NCBI GenBank assembly: GCA_030615025.1
Contig: JAUXAB010000010.1
Location: 1-64,000, forward strand
Direction: 5' to 3'
Length of the DNA: 64,000 bases
DNA from: Phycisphaerae bacterium
GTDB lineage: Bacteria; Planctomycetota; Phycisphaerae; Sedimentisphaerales; Anaerobacaceae
Below the pieces are notes generated by a model. That model saw only the letters and a program-made list of their open reading frames with translations. It searched no databases and was not told where the DNA came from. Positions 43,725 to 52,404 of the stretch are shown here, in pieces (the first letter of the stretch is position 1; each line of letters starts with the position of its first letter). A program made the position numbers and the translations under genes.

Positions 43725-44677
43725 AAGTCTTTTCTCTCATCTTGTTTTCGCGAGCGCAGGGACTCGATCGAAGTCCTGACCGGCTTCGCCGGCAGCTCGC
43801 GAATCGGCTGTTTCGGTTCCTCCGCACGCCGGGCTTCAGCATGCTCTTGCTTTTTCACCCCGTTAGAAGTCTGCACCGAACGTGGGCTCTCCGACTTGCT
43901 GGCACTACTTCTAACGGGGTTCAGGCTGCTCCTTATCTCAGGCACAATATTCTCAGCTTCCACCACCGCATCGTTTACCAGCGTCTCGAGCCGGTTCTGA
44001 AACACCCCGTGTATGGCCAAAGCCGGTATCGCAATAAACAGGCCCCAGAAGGTTGTTACCAGTGCAACCGAAATCCCTCCAGCCAATTGCGCCGGCTGCG
44101 GCTGACCACCTGCCATCACAATGGCATTGAACAGCTTTATCATCCCGAAAACCGTACCGAACAGCCCTACCATCGGCGAAACATTGCCAATCAGATTAAT
44201 CCATTCAATCCTGCGCAAAAGCCCTCCCACCTGCTCTTGCAACGATTCAGCAAGCACGCTTCGCATCCGGAACCAATCCCCCCTGCCCTGGCCGAGAGCC
44301 TTCACTGCTGCGACACTTACAAAATCATTTTGTTCGGATATTCGTGATTCCAATTGTCCCGGGCCGTACCGCCGTATTATGGCGACAATCCTGTCGCCTA
44401 TGCCACCGGGTACAAGTTTTGTCCGGCGAATGGTAAGGCTGTGCTCGACTGCTAAATAAACCGCAATAAGTGACATCGGCAAAAGCACAAACCAGACAAT
44501 GGGACCGCCGGCTATAACGAATTGCTCAAAGAATGTCTGCGTTCGATCTGCCACGGTTGCATCAGTTCCGAAGCTGCTGCGCATCGTAACAGCTATCACC
44601 GCTGACACACCAGCTAATGCAATCACCAAAAAAACAACCTTTAACAAAAAGCTCTTATGCATCCTTGTCTTTCGCAT
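43715..44677 (-). CDS. exbB: MotA/TolQ/ExbB proton-channel protein
   Basis: A 320-residue protein with membrane helices near residues 12-30, 52-74, 165-190 and 205-230, and the family block LIGNVSPMVGLFGTVFGMI plus GGISVALVTTFWGLFIAIP. The last ~75 residues (from SSLNPVRSSAS on) are not part of the family: they are encoded by a copy of the 14-bp-arm palindromic element (43857-43920) and other repeat-like DNA, giving a charged tail. It is in an operon between the VWA gene and exbD. Confidence 0.9.
   Translation of the reverse strand: MRKTRMHKSFLLKVVFLVIALAGVSAVIAVTMRSSFGTDATVADRTQTFFEQFVIAGGPIVWFVLLPMSLIAVYLAVEHSLTIRRTKLVPGGIGDRIVAIIRRYGPGQLESRISEQNDFVSVAAVKALGQGRGDWFRMRSVLAESLQEQVGGLLRRIEWINLIGNVSPMVGLFGTVFGMIKLFNAIVMAGGQPQPAQLAGGISVALVTTFWGLFIAIPALAIHGVFQNRLETLVNDAVVEAENIVPEIRSSLNPVRSSASKSESPRSVQTSNGVKKQEHAEARRAEEPKQPIRELPAKPVRTSIESLRSRKQDERKDLCL
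43857..43920. repeat. Palindromic element in exbB, 14-bp perfect arms
   Basis: ACCCCGTTAGAAGT (43857-43870) and ACTTCTAACGGGGT (43907-43920) are exact reverse complements around a 36-bp loop, in frame in the C-terminal tail of ExbB (NPVRSS...TSNGV). Confidence 0.92.
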
Positions 44678-44701
44678 ATCGTATGTCGTATTATGTCATT
44701 G
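44674..44701. repeat. Short heptanucleotide array upstream of exbB
   Basis: Units GCATATC, GTATGTC, GTATTAT, GTCATTG overlap the exbB start. They run into a segment at 44695-44755 (GTCATTGCGAG ... GCGAAGCAATCTC) that looks like a dispersed genomic repeat. Confidence 0.5.
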
Positions 44702-44786
44702 CGAGTCCTTCGCTTCACTCGAGGATAAACTCCGCGAAGCAATCTCTATTTCTTTTTTCCTTTTGTGCTTCTTCGTAGCTATTTTT

Positions 44787-45836
44787 TTATTTTTCATCAC
44801 CATCGCTGATAAGGACAAATTCCCCGCCGCTTTGTTTTGCTATCGCCTCCAGCATCTTACGGTCGCTGCTCTGCGGCCAAAATCCTATCGTATTGATTCT
44901 TGTGGTCGGCGCAAATCGCTTCAGCAGGTCCGCTACTTTCTGCGAAAATATCTGCGTACCCTCAGTTGTCAGTTCGAAGCCGTCGGTGAGAAAATATATA
45001 ACCGAAGGGCTAACCCCTCGCCCATCACGAATTTGCACCGCCCGCTCCAACGCCGCCGGCGCGTTAGTTCGCCCGGCCGGCCGGATAGAATCGATAAAAT
45101 CATACGCAGCGGACTTTGCCTTTTCTCCCGCTCGAAGCAATCGCCCACCGCCGGATTCAAACAGCTTGTCCCCGCCGAAAAAGATAATGTAAAAATACTG
45201 GTCCGCCTGCAGGCCCTCGATCGATTCCTTAAGCTTTCTCTGAACCCGGCCGAATACCCCCTGCATGCTGCCCGAACAATCTACAAGATAGCAAACTTTA
45301 CGCTGGTCGGTGAAACTGCCGAAAAATTCGATCTTGTGCCGCAAAATCTTACTGCCCGGCAAAACATAAACACCTTCCGATACAGAAGGTTTTGCCAAAT
45401 CCCCCAAACCCTGGTTACCCGGCTTTGCAGCCTCAAAAATTCGCTCCGCCGCCAGCTTGTGCGCAGCCGCATTCACCTTTCTTGCAAATTCACCTCTGGT
45501 TGGCTTTTTTATCTTTGGCTTAGGGATTATCGGAGTAGCTTCAATGAGCCTTTTTATCTGGCTTACTTTAGCCGTTGGGATTGGAACATCTCGTACTTGA
45601 GTTTTGGCCCATGCTTGTCGCTGGCAGGGAGAGAATTTAACAAACCCAAACACCGTCAGCACTATCAGATGCACAGCTATTGAGGCCATCCATGCCCAAA
45701 ATGTCACGCTCCCCCCCTGCCCTCTTAGAAGTCCCTGTTGATAGCCGCACAGACACCCGAAACGCTTTACTTCTAACGGGCTTCCGCCGCTTGAAACCAT
45801 CCTTTGGTTCATCAATACAGCCAAAAAACACTCCAT
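44787..45836 (-). CDS. VWA-domain protein with TonB-like membrane anchor
   Basis: A 349-residue protein with an N-terminal membrane helix (ASIAVHLIVLTVFGFVKF), a Pro/Lys-rich linker (TPIIPKPKIKKPTRGEF) as in TonB/TolA, and a von Willebrand A domain with the MIDAS start LVDCSGSMQG and FLTDGFELTTEG. It precedes exbB in the place where TonB often stands, so it may couple the ExbBD motor to a metal-dependent protein contact in the periplasm. The first ~40 residues before the helix include PLEVKRFGCLCGYQQGLL, encoded by a palindromic element; the true start could be the internal Met just before the helix. Confidence 0.8.
   Translation of the reverse strand: MECFLAVLMNQRMVSSGGSPLEVKRFGCLCGYQQGLLRGQGGSVTFWAWMASIAVHLIVLTVFGFVKFSPCQRQAWAKTQVRDVPIPTAKVSQIKRLIEATPIIPKPKIKKPTRGEFARKVNAAAHKLAAERIFEAAKPGNQGLGDLAKPSVSEGVYVLPGSKILRHKIEFFGSFTDQRKVCYLVDCSGSMQGVFGRVQRKLKESIEGLQADQYFYIIFFGGDKLFESGGGRLLRAGEKAKSAAYDFIDSIRPAGRTNAPAALERAVQIRDGRGVSPSVIYFLTDGFELTTEGTQIFSQKVADLLKRFAPTTRINTIGFWPQSSDRKMLEAIAKQSGGEFVLISDGDEK
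45719..45781. repeat. Palindromic element in the VWA gene
   Basis: GCCCTCTTAGAAGT (45719-45732) and ACTTCTAACGGGC (45769-45781) are near-perfect inverted arms. Read on the gene strand they give PLEV at one end and LLRG at the other. Confidence 0.8.
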
Positions 45837-45911
45837 TGTCTTTTAGGGCTCACATTTTGCCGGTCCCCAAATCAACCTGTGGCGAACCGCAATAAATCGA
45901 AAAATGGGCCC

Positions 45912-46952
45912 TTACTCTACTACTTCCACTTGCGAATATCTCGGCACTAATAAGTTATACACCAGCATCACATCACCATTGTGCAGGCGGATACACCCTC
46001 TTGAACTTCTGGTACCGATTGTTTCCGGCTCCTCGGTGCCGTGAATACCAAAGCCGCTCCTGTCTTTAGCGTTTCCCTCGATACCTTCCAGTGCCATCCA
46101 CCGCGAGCCTAAAGCATAGCCCGGATCCCCGTAGTGAAGAAGTTTATGCGTAACAGGGTCAGACCAGGGCGGCTTTACCAGCTTACCGCCCTGCTTAACA
46201 CGCCAAAGTCCTGTTGGTGTCTCCATGTCCGCCTGGCCCAGACCTACAGGAAAACTTCGAACGAAGGTACGCTGAAGATACAAATCCATCGTGAAAGTCG
46301 AACGATATATCCTGACATGGAACGGGCCGCGGATGACCTTTATCATCTCTCCCGCCTTCAGCAGCTCGGGACGGCTGATTTTATTAATCTCCTTAAGAAT
46401 CTCCCACGGCACTTTATGCTGCTTACCGATCACCCTAAGCTGGTCACCCGTCTTGACTTCATAATTGTCACAAAACCTGTCCTGCGGAAAAACGTCCCTG
46501 CCAAACAGCCACCTACCGGCAAGCTCGGAAAGCTTCCGTTTAATAACGGCTCGCTGCACATTATTCATAGGCATTGACAATGTCTCATTAAGTCTGTCGC
46601 GCGCTTCCATAATCCTGACCGGTTTCCCATCGACCAGCGCCATAGCTTCGTCAATAAGCTCAGCCACTTTGGGGCTGGGTTCGGACGTGGGCTCAGGTAT
46701 GATTTTTGACAACTTCGGTTCCAGGGCAGGTTTGGGTTCCGGCTTCCGTGCCACAACCGGCGACAGATTTGTTTCATTCTTCACATCGATATTCATTAAA
46801 GTCGCAGAAGCTTCGTCTTCGTTTCTCTCGAAAGGATAACCATAAATAAAAGCAATCGCCCCGGCGATAATAAGCAAACCTGAAATACTATATACCCATC
46901 TTGGGGTCTGGCCTTTTTGCCGACCATATAATTTGGAAGGATAACGAGCCAT
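45912..46952 (-). CDS. LysM-containing L,D-transpeptidase (YkuD)
   Basis: A 346-residue protein with an N-terminal membrane helix (~21-40), a LysM motif near residues 165-210 (YEVKTGDQLRVIGKQHKV) and a YkuD domain with GFGIHGTEEP and the catalytic Cys in SSRGCIRLHNGD. It would make 3-3 cross-links or attach proteins to peptidoglycan. It is directly upstream-adjacent to the VWA/ExbBD genes on the same strand and abuts the cyclo-ligase gene. Confidence 0.92.
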   Translation of the reverse strand: MARYPSKLYGRQKGQTPRWVYSISGLLIIAGAIAFIYGYPFERNEDEASATLMNIDVKNETNLSPVVARKPEPKPALEPKLSKIIPEPTSEPSPKVAELIDEAMALVDGKPVRIMEARDRLNETLSMPMNNVQRAVIKRKLSELAGRWLFGRDVFPQDRFCDNYEVKTGDQLRVIGKQHKVPWEILKEINKISRPELLKAGEMIKVIRGPFHVRIYRSTFTMDLYLQRTFVRSFPVGLGQADMETPTGLWRVKQGGKLVKPPWSDPVTHKLLHYGDPGYALGSRWMALEGIEGNAKDRSGFGIHGTEEPETIGTRSSRGCIRLHNGDVMLVYNLLVPRYSQVEVVE

Positions 46953-46953
46953 C

Positions 46954-47550
46954 TTATTCTCCCGGTTCCCGATGTTGTCTATCGGGATTAAAATATATTA
47001 TTTCCTTGTCCGTCACTAAAAAATCTACTGGCTCATCACGCTCTCTAACCGGTATCGAGTCAACCAACTGCTCTGCGAAGGCAAAACCACATCTTGGCGC
47101 ATCAAGCTGCTCGTTAGCGAAAAACCTGTCGTAAAAGGAGCTGCCCCGCCCAAGACGATTGCCCTTCCTATCGAACCCTAACGCCGGAGCTACCACCAAA
47201 TCAATCTCCTCAATCGGCATCGGCACCCCCGTTATTGGATTTCGAAGGCCTGCAACTTCGGTCGAAAAGCCGGTCTCCAGCGAGTTTATCTGTACCGGTA
47301 TCATATGCCTTTGCTGCCACGAAATCTTTGGCACCACCACCGTCTTACCGAACTGCCAGGAATAAAGGATTACCTCCGAAGTATCCACCTCGTGCGGCAT
47401 CGATAGATACATCATAACCATTGATGCCCTTTGAAATTGCGGCGTCGAAATCAAGTTCCGGCATGCTTTTTGGCTTTTTTCGCCCCTCTCCTCCTCGCTC
47501 ATCTCAAGCAGGCTCTTCTGCAACCTCACACGCAACCGCTCTTTGTCCAT
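46954..47550 (-). CDS. 5-formyltetrahydrofolate cyclo-ligase
   Basis: A 198-residue enzyme converting 5-formyl-H4folate to methenyl-H4folate with ATP. Family blocks: MMYLSMPHEVDTSEVI and GRGSSFYDRFF (GxGxGYYDR equivalent, with Ser in place of a Gly). The stop of rarA and the start of this gene are directly adjacent (47551/47550). It may serve the folate needs of the acetyl-CoA pathway. Confidence 0.88.
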   Translation of the reverse strand: MDKERLRVRLQKSLLEMSEEERGEKSQKACRNLISTPQFQRASMVMMYLSMPHEVDTSEVILYSWQFGKTVVVPKISWQQRHMIPVQINSLETGFSTEVAGLRNPITGVPMPIEEIDLVVAPALGFDRKGNRLGRGSSFYDRFFANEQLDAPRCGFAFAEQLVDSIPVRERDEPVDFLVTDKEIIYFNPDRQHREPGE

Positions 47551-48939
47551 TTAGTTATCCTTCTTTTCAGTGCTCTTCCTGACAGGTTTGCTATTTTGTA
47601 TCAACGTTTGCAGCTTTTGTAAATAACGCTTAATATTTTTTTCGTGACCAATTTCTTTTGGCATGTAATATTTCTTCTTCACCTTCCCTGGCAGGTATTC
47701 CTGCACCACAAAACCATCCTTAAAACTGTGTGGATACTTGTAATCAGCACCGAAACCGGCCTTTTTCGCAGCCGGGTAATGGCTGTCTTTTAGATGTTTT
47801 GGCACCGGCTTAGTTGGCTCACGTTTCACCTCCGCCATCGCCTTCCAAATCGCCGACGCCGCAGCATTTGACTTGGGTGCGCAAGCCACATATATAGCCG
47901 CCTGTGCCAGCGCCAGTTGTGCTTCCGGCAGCCCCACAAACTCCGATATCTGAACCGCAGCAGCAGCCAGAACCGTCGCCATTGGGTCGGCATTTCCCAC
48001 GTCTTCTGCCGCACAAACCGCAATCCGCCGGGCAATAAAACGCGTATCCTCACCCCCTGCTATCATCCGGGCAAGCCAATAAACGGTAGCGTCGGGGTCG
48101 CTGCCCCGCATGCTCTTCTGCAAAGCGCTCGCCAAATCGTAGTGTGTATCGCCCGTGCCGTTGTAAACGATCGCCTTTTCTTGTATCGACTCTTTTGCAA
48201 GTTCCAGATTAAATTTAATTTTTCTCGCGCCCTGCCGCCCAGCTGTCGACAATACGCCCACCTCTAAGGCTGTCAGTGCCCTGCGGGCATCACCATCGCT
48301 CATAACAGCCAGAAATCTCAGCGCCTTCTCATCCGCCTGGATGTCAATTCTACCCAGCCCTCGCTCGGCATCGGCAATAGCGGTCTTCAGAAGCTGTAAA
48401 ATATCCTCTTCGCTGAGCAGCTCAAAACGAAACACAGTGCTGCGGGAAATCAAAGGCGAATTTACCGAGAAAAACGGATTTTCCGTAGTAGCACCTATCA
48501 GGATTAAAACCCCAGATTCGACATCATCCAGCAAAACATCCTGCTGAGCACGGTTGAAACGGTGGATTTCATTGATAAAAAGTACGGTTCGCCCCCCGCT
48601 GGCGGCCAGCCTGTCTCTGGCACCTGCGATAATCTGGCGAATGTCTTTCACGCTGGCCGACGGCGCACTGAGATAGTAGAACTTGGCCTTCGTGTAATTC
48701 GCAATTACTCTCGCCAGAGACGTCTTGCCCACCCCGGGCGGGCCGTAGAATATCAGGCTGCTGAGTCTGTCGGCCTCCAGCATCCTTGTCAGCAGTTTAT
48801 CCGGACCAAGAAAGTGTCTTTGCCCGAGAAACTCATCGAGTTTCCTCGGCCTCATCCGGACCGCCAGCGGCGCCGCAGAGTCTATATTTGCCTCTTCAGA
48901 CCGGCTAAACAGGCTTTTACTGCCCTTCTCATCACACAT
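47551..48939 (-). CDS. rarA: RarA/MgsA replication-associated recombination AAA+ ATPase
   Basis: About 462 residues from the ATG at 48939; an upstream TTG at 48966 is less likely. PLAVRMRPRKLDEFLGQRHF opens the AAA+ core; Walker A is YGPPGVGKTSLA, Walker B LFINEIHRF, and the C-terminal MgsA/clamp-loader-like part has RGSDPDATVYWLARMIAGGED and CAAEDVGNADP. It acts at stalled forks. The last ~25 residues are a Lys-rich tail. Confidence 0.93.
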   Translation of the reverse strand: MCDEKGSKSLFSRSEEANIDSAAPLAVRMRPRKLDEFLGQRHFLGPDKLLTRMLEADRLSSLIFYGPPGVGKTSLARVIANYTKAKFYYLSAPSASVKDIRQIIAGARDRLAASGGRTVLFINEIHRFNRAQQDVLLDDVESGVLILIGATTENPFFSVNSPLISRSTVFRFELLSEEDILQLLKTAIADAERGLGRIDIQADEKALRFLAVMSDGDARRALTALEVGVLSTAGRQGARKIKFNLELAKESIQEKAIVYNGTGDTHYDLASALQKSMRGSDPDATVYWLARMIAGGEDTRFIARRIAVCAAEDVGNADPMATVLAAAAVQISEFVGLPEAQLALAQAAIYVACAPKSNAAASAIWKAMAEVKREPTKPVPKHLKDSHYPAAKKAGFGADYKYPHSFKDGFVVQEYLPGKVKKKYYMPKEIGHEKNIKRYLQKLQTLIQNSKPVRKSTEKKDN

Positions 48940-49191
48940 TGACCATATTATATGCAAAATACGCAAAACTGTCGAAACTTATTTCCAGAGGCCTCTATAC
49001 TCACTCTTTCGACCCGTTTTCCCCCACACAGCCCCTGCAAAAAAAAATCCAAAAAAAACTTTTTTTTATTTGATTTGCCGCTATATACCGATAAACTTCT
49101 TAAGAAGCTGGTAGGTCATTTAATCTTGTACCAGATAGAAGTTTTCGTATAGCATAGGAAGTTTAAGTAAAGGTTTTTTAAGGAGATGAGT

Positions 49192-49980
49192 ATGAAGAAA
49201 AAGGCAATTTTACTAACTGTTGTAATCTTGTTGAGCGTAGGCGCTCTGGCTCAGGCCCAGGAACGTAAGTTGAGTGGAACTGTCGATGTAACATATCTGA
49301 GCAAGTACATCTGGCGAGGTTTCGACCTTTACGATGATGACCACAGCGCAATTCAACCCAGTATCGACATTGATTTCTATGATACCGGGTTTGGCATGAG
49401 TGTTTTGATGTCAAGGGCCAATCAAAGCGGTTTCGAAAATGCCGAGTGGTGGATTTACACATTGTACTACAAAAATACTGCATTTGAAGATGAAACCTAC
49501 GCCACGGACTACAAAGTTGGCTGGGGCTATTACAACTTCCCGGATAGTTCACATAAAGTCGGAGATTTGCAGGAATTTTTCGCATCTCTTTCCTGGCCAA
49601 AGCTCTGCCCCTTCGGCGTCGTTCCCAGCTACACCGCCATTTATATGTGGCCGGCCAAAAGCGATTCGCTCATAAATCAAGTCGTTGACGTTAGTGGCTG
49701 GATACATATCTTCGGACTTGGCTATGACCTGACCGTCCCCGAGCTGATACCTGAAATACCCGAGCAGGTCCTGCATCTCTCCGCAGACCTTGTCTACAAT
49801 GACGGTGTTTTGGGCGTAGACCACGACTGGTCACACTTTGTCTTTGGTATCTCAACAGACATCGACCTCGGCAACAACCTTGCCTTCTGTCCTGGACTTT
49901 ATTACCAGGCATCGATGGAAGATTCGGTCAATGATGATGATGAAACCTGGGTCAGCTTGAGTCTAAAGTACAAATTCTAA
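49192..49980 (+). CDS. Outer-membrane beta-barrel protein, TIGR02001-like
   Basis: 262 residues from the ATG placed 6 bp after AAGGAG. Signal peptide MKKKAILLTVVILLSVGALA-QAQ; mature part with LSGTVDVTYLSKYIWRGFDL, alternating hydrophobic beta-strands, and a terminal Phe (SLSLKYKF) as expected for BAM-inserted barrels. The YxSxYxWRGxxL start is common in uncharacterised channel-like proteins. It is monocistronic with its own terminator. Confidence 0.82.
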   Translation: MKKKAILLTVVILLSVGALAQAQERKLSGTVDVTYLSKYIWRGFDLYDDDHSAIQPSIDIDFYDTGFGMSVLMSRANQSGFENAEWWIYTLYYKNTAFEDETYATDYKVGWGYYNFPDSSHKVGDLQEFFASLSWPKLCPFGVVPSYTAIYMWPAKSDSLINQVVDVSGWIHIFGLGYDLTVPELIPEIPEQVLHLSADLVYNDGVLGVDHDWSHFVFGISTDIDLGNNLAFCPGLYYQASMEDSVNDDDETWVSLSLKYKF

Positions 49981-50006
49981 AACTATCAGTTAGTTTCTAT
50001 GTCAAC

Positions 50007-50042
50007 AGAAAAGGCCGGTTATGGAAAACCGGTCTTTTCTGT
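50007..50042 (+). terminator. Rho-independent terminator
   Basis: GGCCGGTT-ATGG-AAAACCGGTC forms a GC stem preceded by AAAA and followed by TTTTCTGTTT, 30 bp after the stop of the outer-membrane protein gene. Symmetry with an A-tract on the other side makes it bidirectional. Confidence 0.8.
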
Positions 50043-50077
50043 TTGTTTATTACTGCAGCGTATCAAACAAACCAGCC

Positions 50078-51400
50078 CTAAATCGCTCGCTGCCCGATAA
50101 ACTTAGCTGTCTCAATCAGCGCATCTTTAGCCTCGCCTTTTTTCAAGTCGGTCAATGCATCCATCGCTTTTGTTACGAATTCCTGCGCCCGGCTGTGTGC
50201 ATATTCCAAACTACCGAAACGCCCTAACATCTCTGCCAGGCTCTCCTTCTCGCATCTCGCATCACGCTCCGGATACGCCTCACGATTCACCCCGTTAGAA
50301 ACTTCCCCTTTTTGCCCCGTTAGAAGTTGGCGATTCACTTCTAACGGCGTTTGTATCATATTATTCCTCGTTATAGAATTTGGGTTCCCGCCAAGCGCCG
50401 TCCCCCTAACGGGGCTCACCAGATACGAATTTATCACCGCACTTTTTTCTCTCTCGTCCAATGCTCTTAGCAAATGTATCACAGCTAAAGTCAGCTTGTT
50501 TTTATCAATATCGCTGCCGAGCGTTTTGCCCGTTTTGCTTTCATCGCCGATTATATCCAGTAAATCATCGGTAATTTGAAACGCAATGCCGGCATTCAGA
50601 CCGAAACAGGCCAGCGACCGAGCTTGCGTCTCGCCTGCCCCCGCCAAAAGTCCGCCAAGCAAACAGCAGCTACTAAAAAGAGCTGCACTTTTTTCGGTGA
50701 TTATGTCGATATATTCCGATTCGCTCAACTGCCAATTCTGCCTCTCAGTTACCTGTCTCAATTCACCTTCGCAGACTCGAACTGCCGTGCCGGCAATTAT
50801 ATTAGTGATTTCCGGGCCCAAATCGGCGCATATCCTGAAAGCCTTGCCTAATAAGAAATCGCCTAACAGCACAGCGGATTCGTTACCCCAAAGACTATTT
50901 ACTGTAGGCAGACCTCTTCGTTTTTGCCCCCCATCTATAACATCATCGTGCAACAGCGTGGCATTGTGAATCAGCTCAACAATCGCTGCAATACGGATAG
51001 CATCATATTGCGTATTCCGTAGATTGTCACTCACCGCCGAGTCCCCGGATGTCGCAGAGTCTTTTAATTCTAATTTTTTCTCTGCATTCTCAGCGTTCTC
51101 CGCGGTTAATGCCTTTCCGCACGACCCATCCCTGTCCTCGAGCGAAGCGAAGGGACGCACGACGCGATACGACAATAAAACAAGGCCAGGCCTAATCATC
51201 TTGCCGCTGTGGATATTTGCACATCTGAGCAATCGGCTAACCGGCTCACGGGCTTCGGCCAATTGCTCATCAATCAATCTTTTCACCTGGCCCAATTCGT
51301 CATCGATGAGCCTGAAAGAAGGGACCGCACTCTGCGGCAGACCACCGGATGCGCTCGCCCTCGAGCGCAGCGAAAAGTCGCTATGTGATGGTAACTGCAT
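50078..51400 (-). CDS. Polyprenyl diphosphate synthase with repeat-derived inserts
   Basis: A 440-residue protein, against ~320 for the family. The first aspartate-rich motif is LLHDDVIDGG, followed by KRRGLPTVNSLWGNESAVLL; the second is FQITDDLLDIIGDESKTGKT. It lengthens isoprenoid diphosphates for quinones or bactoprenol. Two inserts explain the extra length: ALTAENAENAEKKLELKDSA in the N-terminal third (position ~51020-51130), and a ~60-residue block from SPVRGTALGG to REAYPERD in the C-terminal part, encoded by nested CCCCGTTAGAAGT palindromes (50289-50416). The active-site motifs are intact, so the enzyme is probably functional. Confidence 0.88.
   Translation of the reverse strand: MQLPSHSDFSLRSRASASGGLPQSAVPSFRLIDDELGQVKRLIDEQLAEAREPVSRLLRCANIHSGKMIRPGLVLLSYRVVRPFASLEDRDGSCGKALTAENAENAEKKLELKDSATSGDSAVSDNLRNTQYDAIRIAAIVELIHNATLLHDDVIDGGQKRRGLPTVNSLWGNESAVLLGDFLLGKAFRICADLGPEITNIIAGTAVRVCEGELRQVTERQNWQLSESEYIDIITEKSAALFSSCCLLGGLLAGAGETQARSLACFGLNAGIAFQITDDLLDIIGDESKTGKTLGSDIDKNKLTLAVIHLLRALDEREKSAVINSYLVSPVRGTALGGNPNSITRNNMIQTPLEVNRQLLTGQKGEVSNGVNREAYPERDARCEKESLAEMLGRFGSLEYAHSRAQEFVTKAMDALTDLKKGEAKDALIETAKFIGQRAI
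50289..50416. repeat. Nested palindromic elements in the polyprenyl synthase gene
   Basis: Four arms of the CCCCGTTAGAAGT family are present: ACCCCGTTAGAAACT (50289), GCCCCGTTAGAAGT (50314), ACTTCTAACGGCG (50337) and CTAACGGGGCT (50406). The inner pair has a 9-bp loop and the outer pair encloses it, as if one element had inserted into another. Confidence 0.85.
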
Positions 51401-51407
51401 ATCAGTC

Positions 51408-51435
51408 TTGAACTTTGGACTTTGAGTTTTGAGTT
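51408..51435. repeat. Heptanucleotide array upstream of polyprenyl synthase
   Basis: TTGAACT, TTGGACT, TTGAGTT, TTGAGTT: four contiguous 7-bp units between ilvE and the synthase gene. Confidence 0.7.
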
Positions 51436-51454
51436 ACAACTAAAAACTCAACAC

Positions 51455-52321
51455 TCATGACTTCTTTCCGTGAGCGTATTGGAAGAACTTTTTCCTCAGA
51501 AGACGCGTAATAGGCCCGGGCTTGCCGTCACCGACGACCCTGCCGTCAATATCGACGATACCAATGACCTCCGCAGCCGTTCCGGTCAGGAAAAATTCAT
51601 CGCAATTATATAAATCAAATCGCGTAAGATTTTTTTCAACCACCTCAAGCTTTTCTTCCCTCGCCAGTTTAATAACTATACCTCGCGTTATCCCTTCCAG
51701 CGCTCCAGCTTCAACCGGTGGTGTACAAATCACGCCGTTTTTCACAATAAAAACATTGTCGGCCGTCGCTTCGGCAACATATCCTTCGTGGTTATACATA
51801 ATTGCTTCAGGCACGTCGTTGTCCAGTGCTTCAATCTTGGCCAGAATGCTATTGAGATAATTCAAGCTCTTGACTTGAGGCGGAATCGCCAGCGGATGAT
51901 TGCGAACCGTCGTTGCACTGACCACCTTCATCCCTTTTTCGTAAAGCTCCTCCGGATAAAGCTGAATGTTATCGGCTATGATAAACAATTTGCCATCCTC
52001 ACAGATGAAGGGATTCAGTCCCAAAGTCCCCACCCCGCGCGTTACCACCAATCGGATATAGCCGTCAATAACGCCGTTAGCTTCGGTGGTTTTTTCAACT
52101 GCCCTGATAAGTTTGTCTTTACTCATCGGCATCAAAAGGCGGATCGCCTTCGCCGATTCATAAAGCCTCTTTATATGCGCTTCCAGCTCAAATACCCTAC
52201 GGTTGTAGACACGAATACCCTCAAAAACCCCGTCGCCGTAAAGAAGACCGTGGTCAAAAACAGTTATCTTAGCATCCGCCTCGTCAACAAGTTTGTTATC
52301 AAGCCAAACTTTCAGTGCCAT
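51455..52321 (-). CDS. ilvE: Branched-chain amino acid aminotransferase
   Basis: A 288-residue fold-type IV PLP enzyme. YGDGVFEGIRVYNRRVFELE is the family start, VKSLNYLNSILAKIEA contains the PLP Lys, EAIMYNHEGYVAEATADNVF and EFFLTGTAAEVIGIVDIDGR complete the active site. It interconverts branched-chain amino acids and their 2-oxo acids. Part of the minus-strand run between lolD and polyprenyl synthase. Confidence 0.93.
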   Translation of the reverse strand: MALKVWLDNKLVDEADAKITVFDHGLLYGDGVFEGIRVYNRRVFELEAHIKRLYESAKAIRLLMPMSKDKLIRAVEKTTEANGVIDGYIRLVVTRGVGTLGLNPFICEDGKLFIIADNIQLYPEELYEKGMKVVSATTVRNHPLAIPPQVKSLNYLNSILAKIEALDNDVPEAIMYNHEGYVAEATADNVFIVKNGVICTPPVEAGALEGITRGIVIKLAREEKLEVVEKNLTRFDLYNCDEFFLTGTAAEVIGIVDIDGRVVGDGKPGPITRLLRKKFFQYAHGKKS

Positions 52322-52322
52322 A

Positions 52323-52378
52323 ATTTCATATCTCGTATTGCGTCGTGCGTATTTGCCTTATCGCGATACGTATCACGC
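52323..52378. repeat. Degenerate heptanucleotide array between lolD and ilvE
   Basis: Eight 7-bp units (ATTTCAT, ATCTCGT, ATTGCGT, CGTGCGT, ATTTGCC, TTATCGC, GATACGT, ATCACGC) share the period and a loosely conserved CGT. Confidence 0.5.
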
Positions 52379-52404
52379 TTGGCTTCCCGCCTTGCGGGGT
52401 CCTT

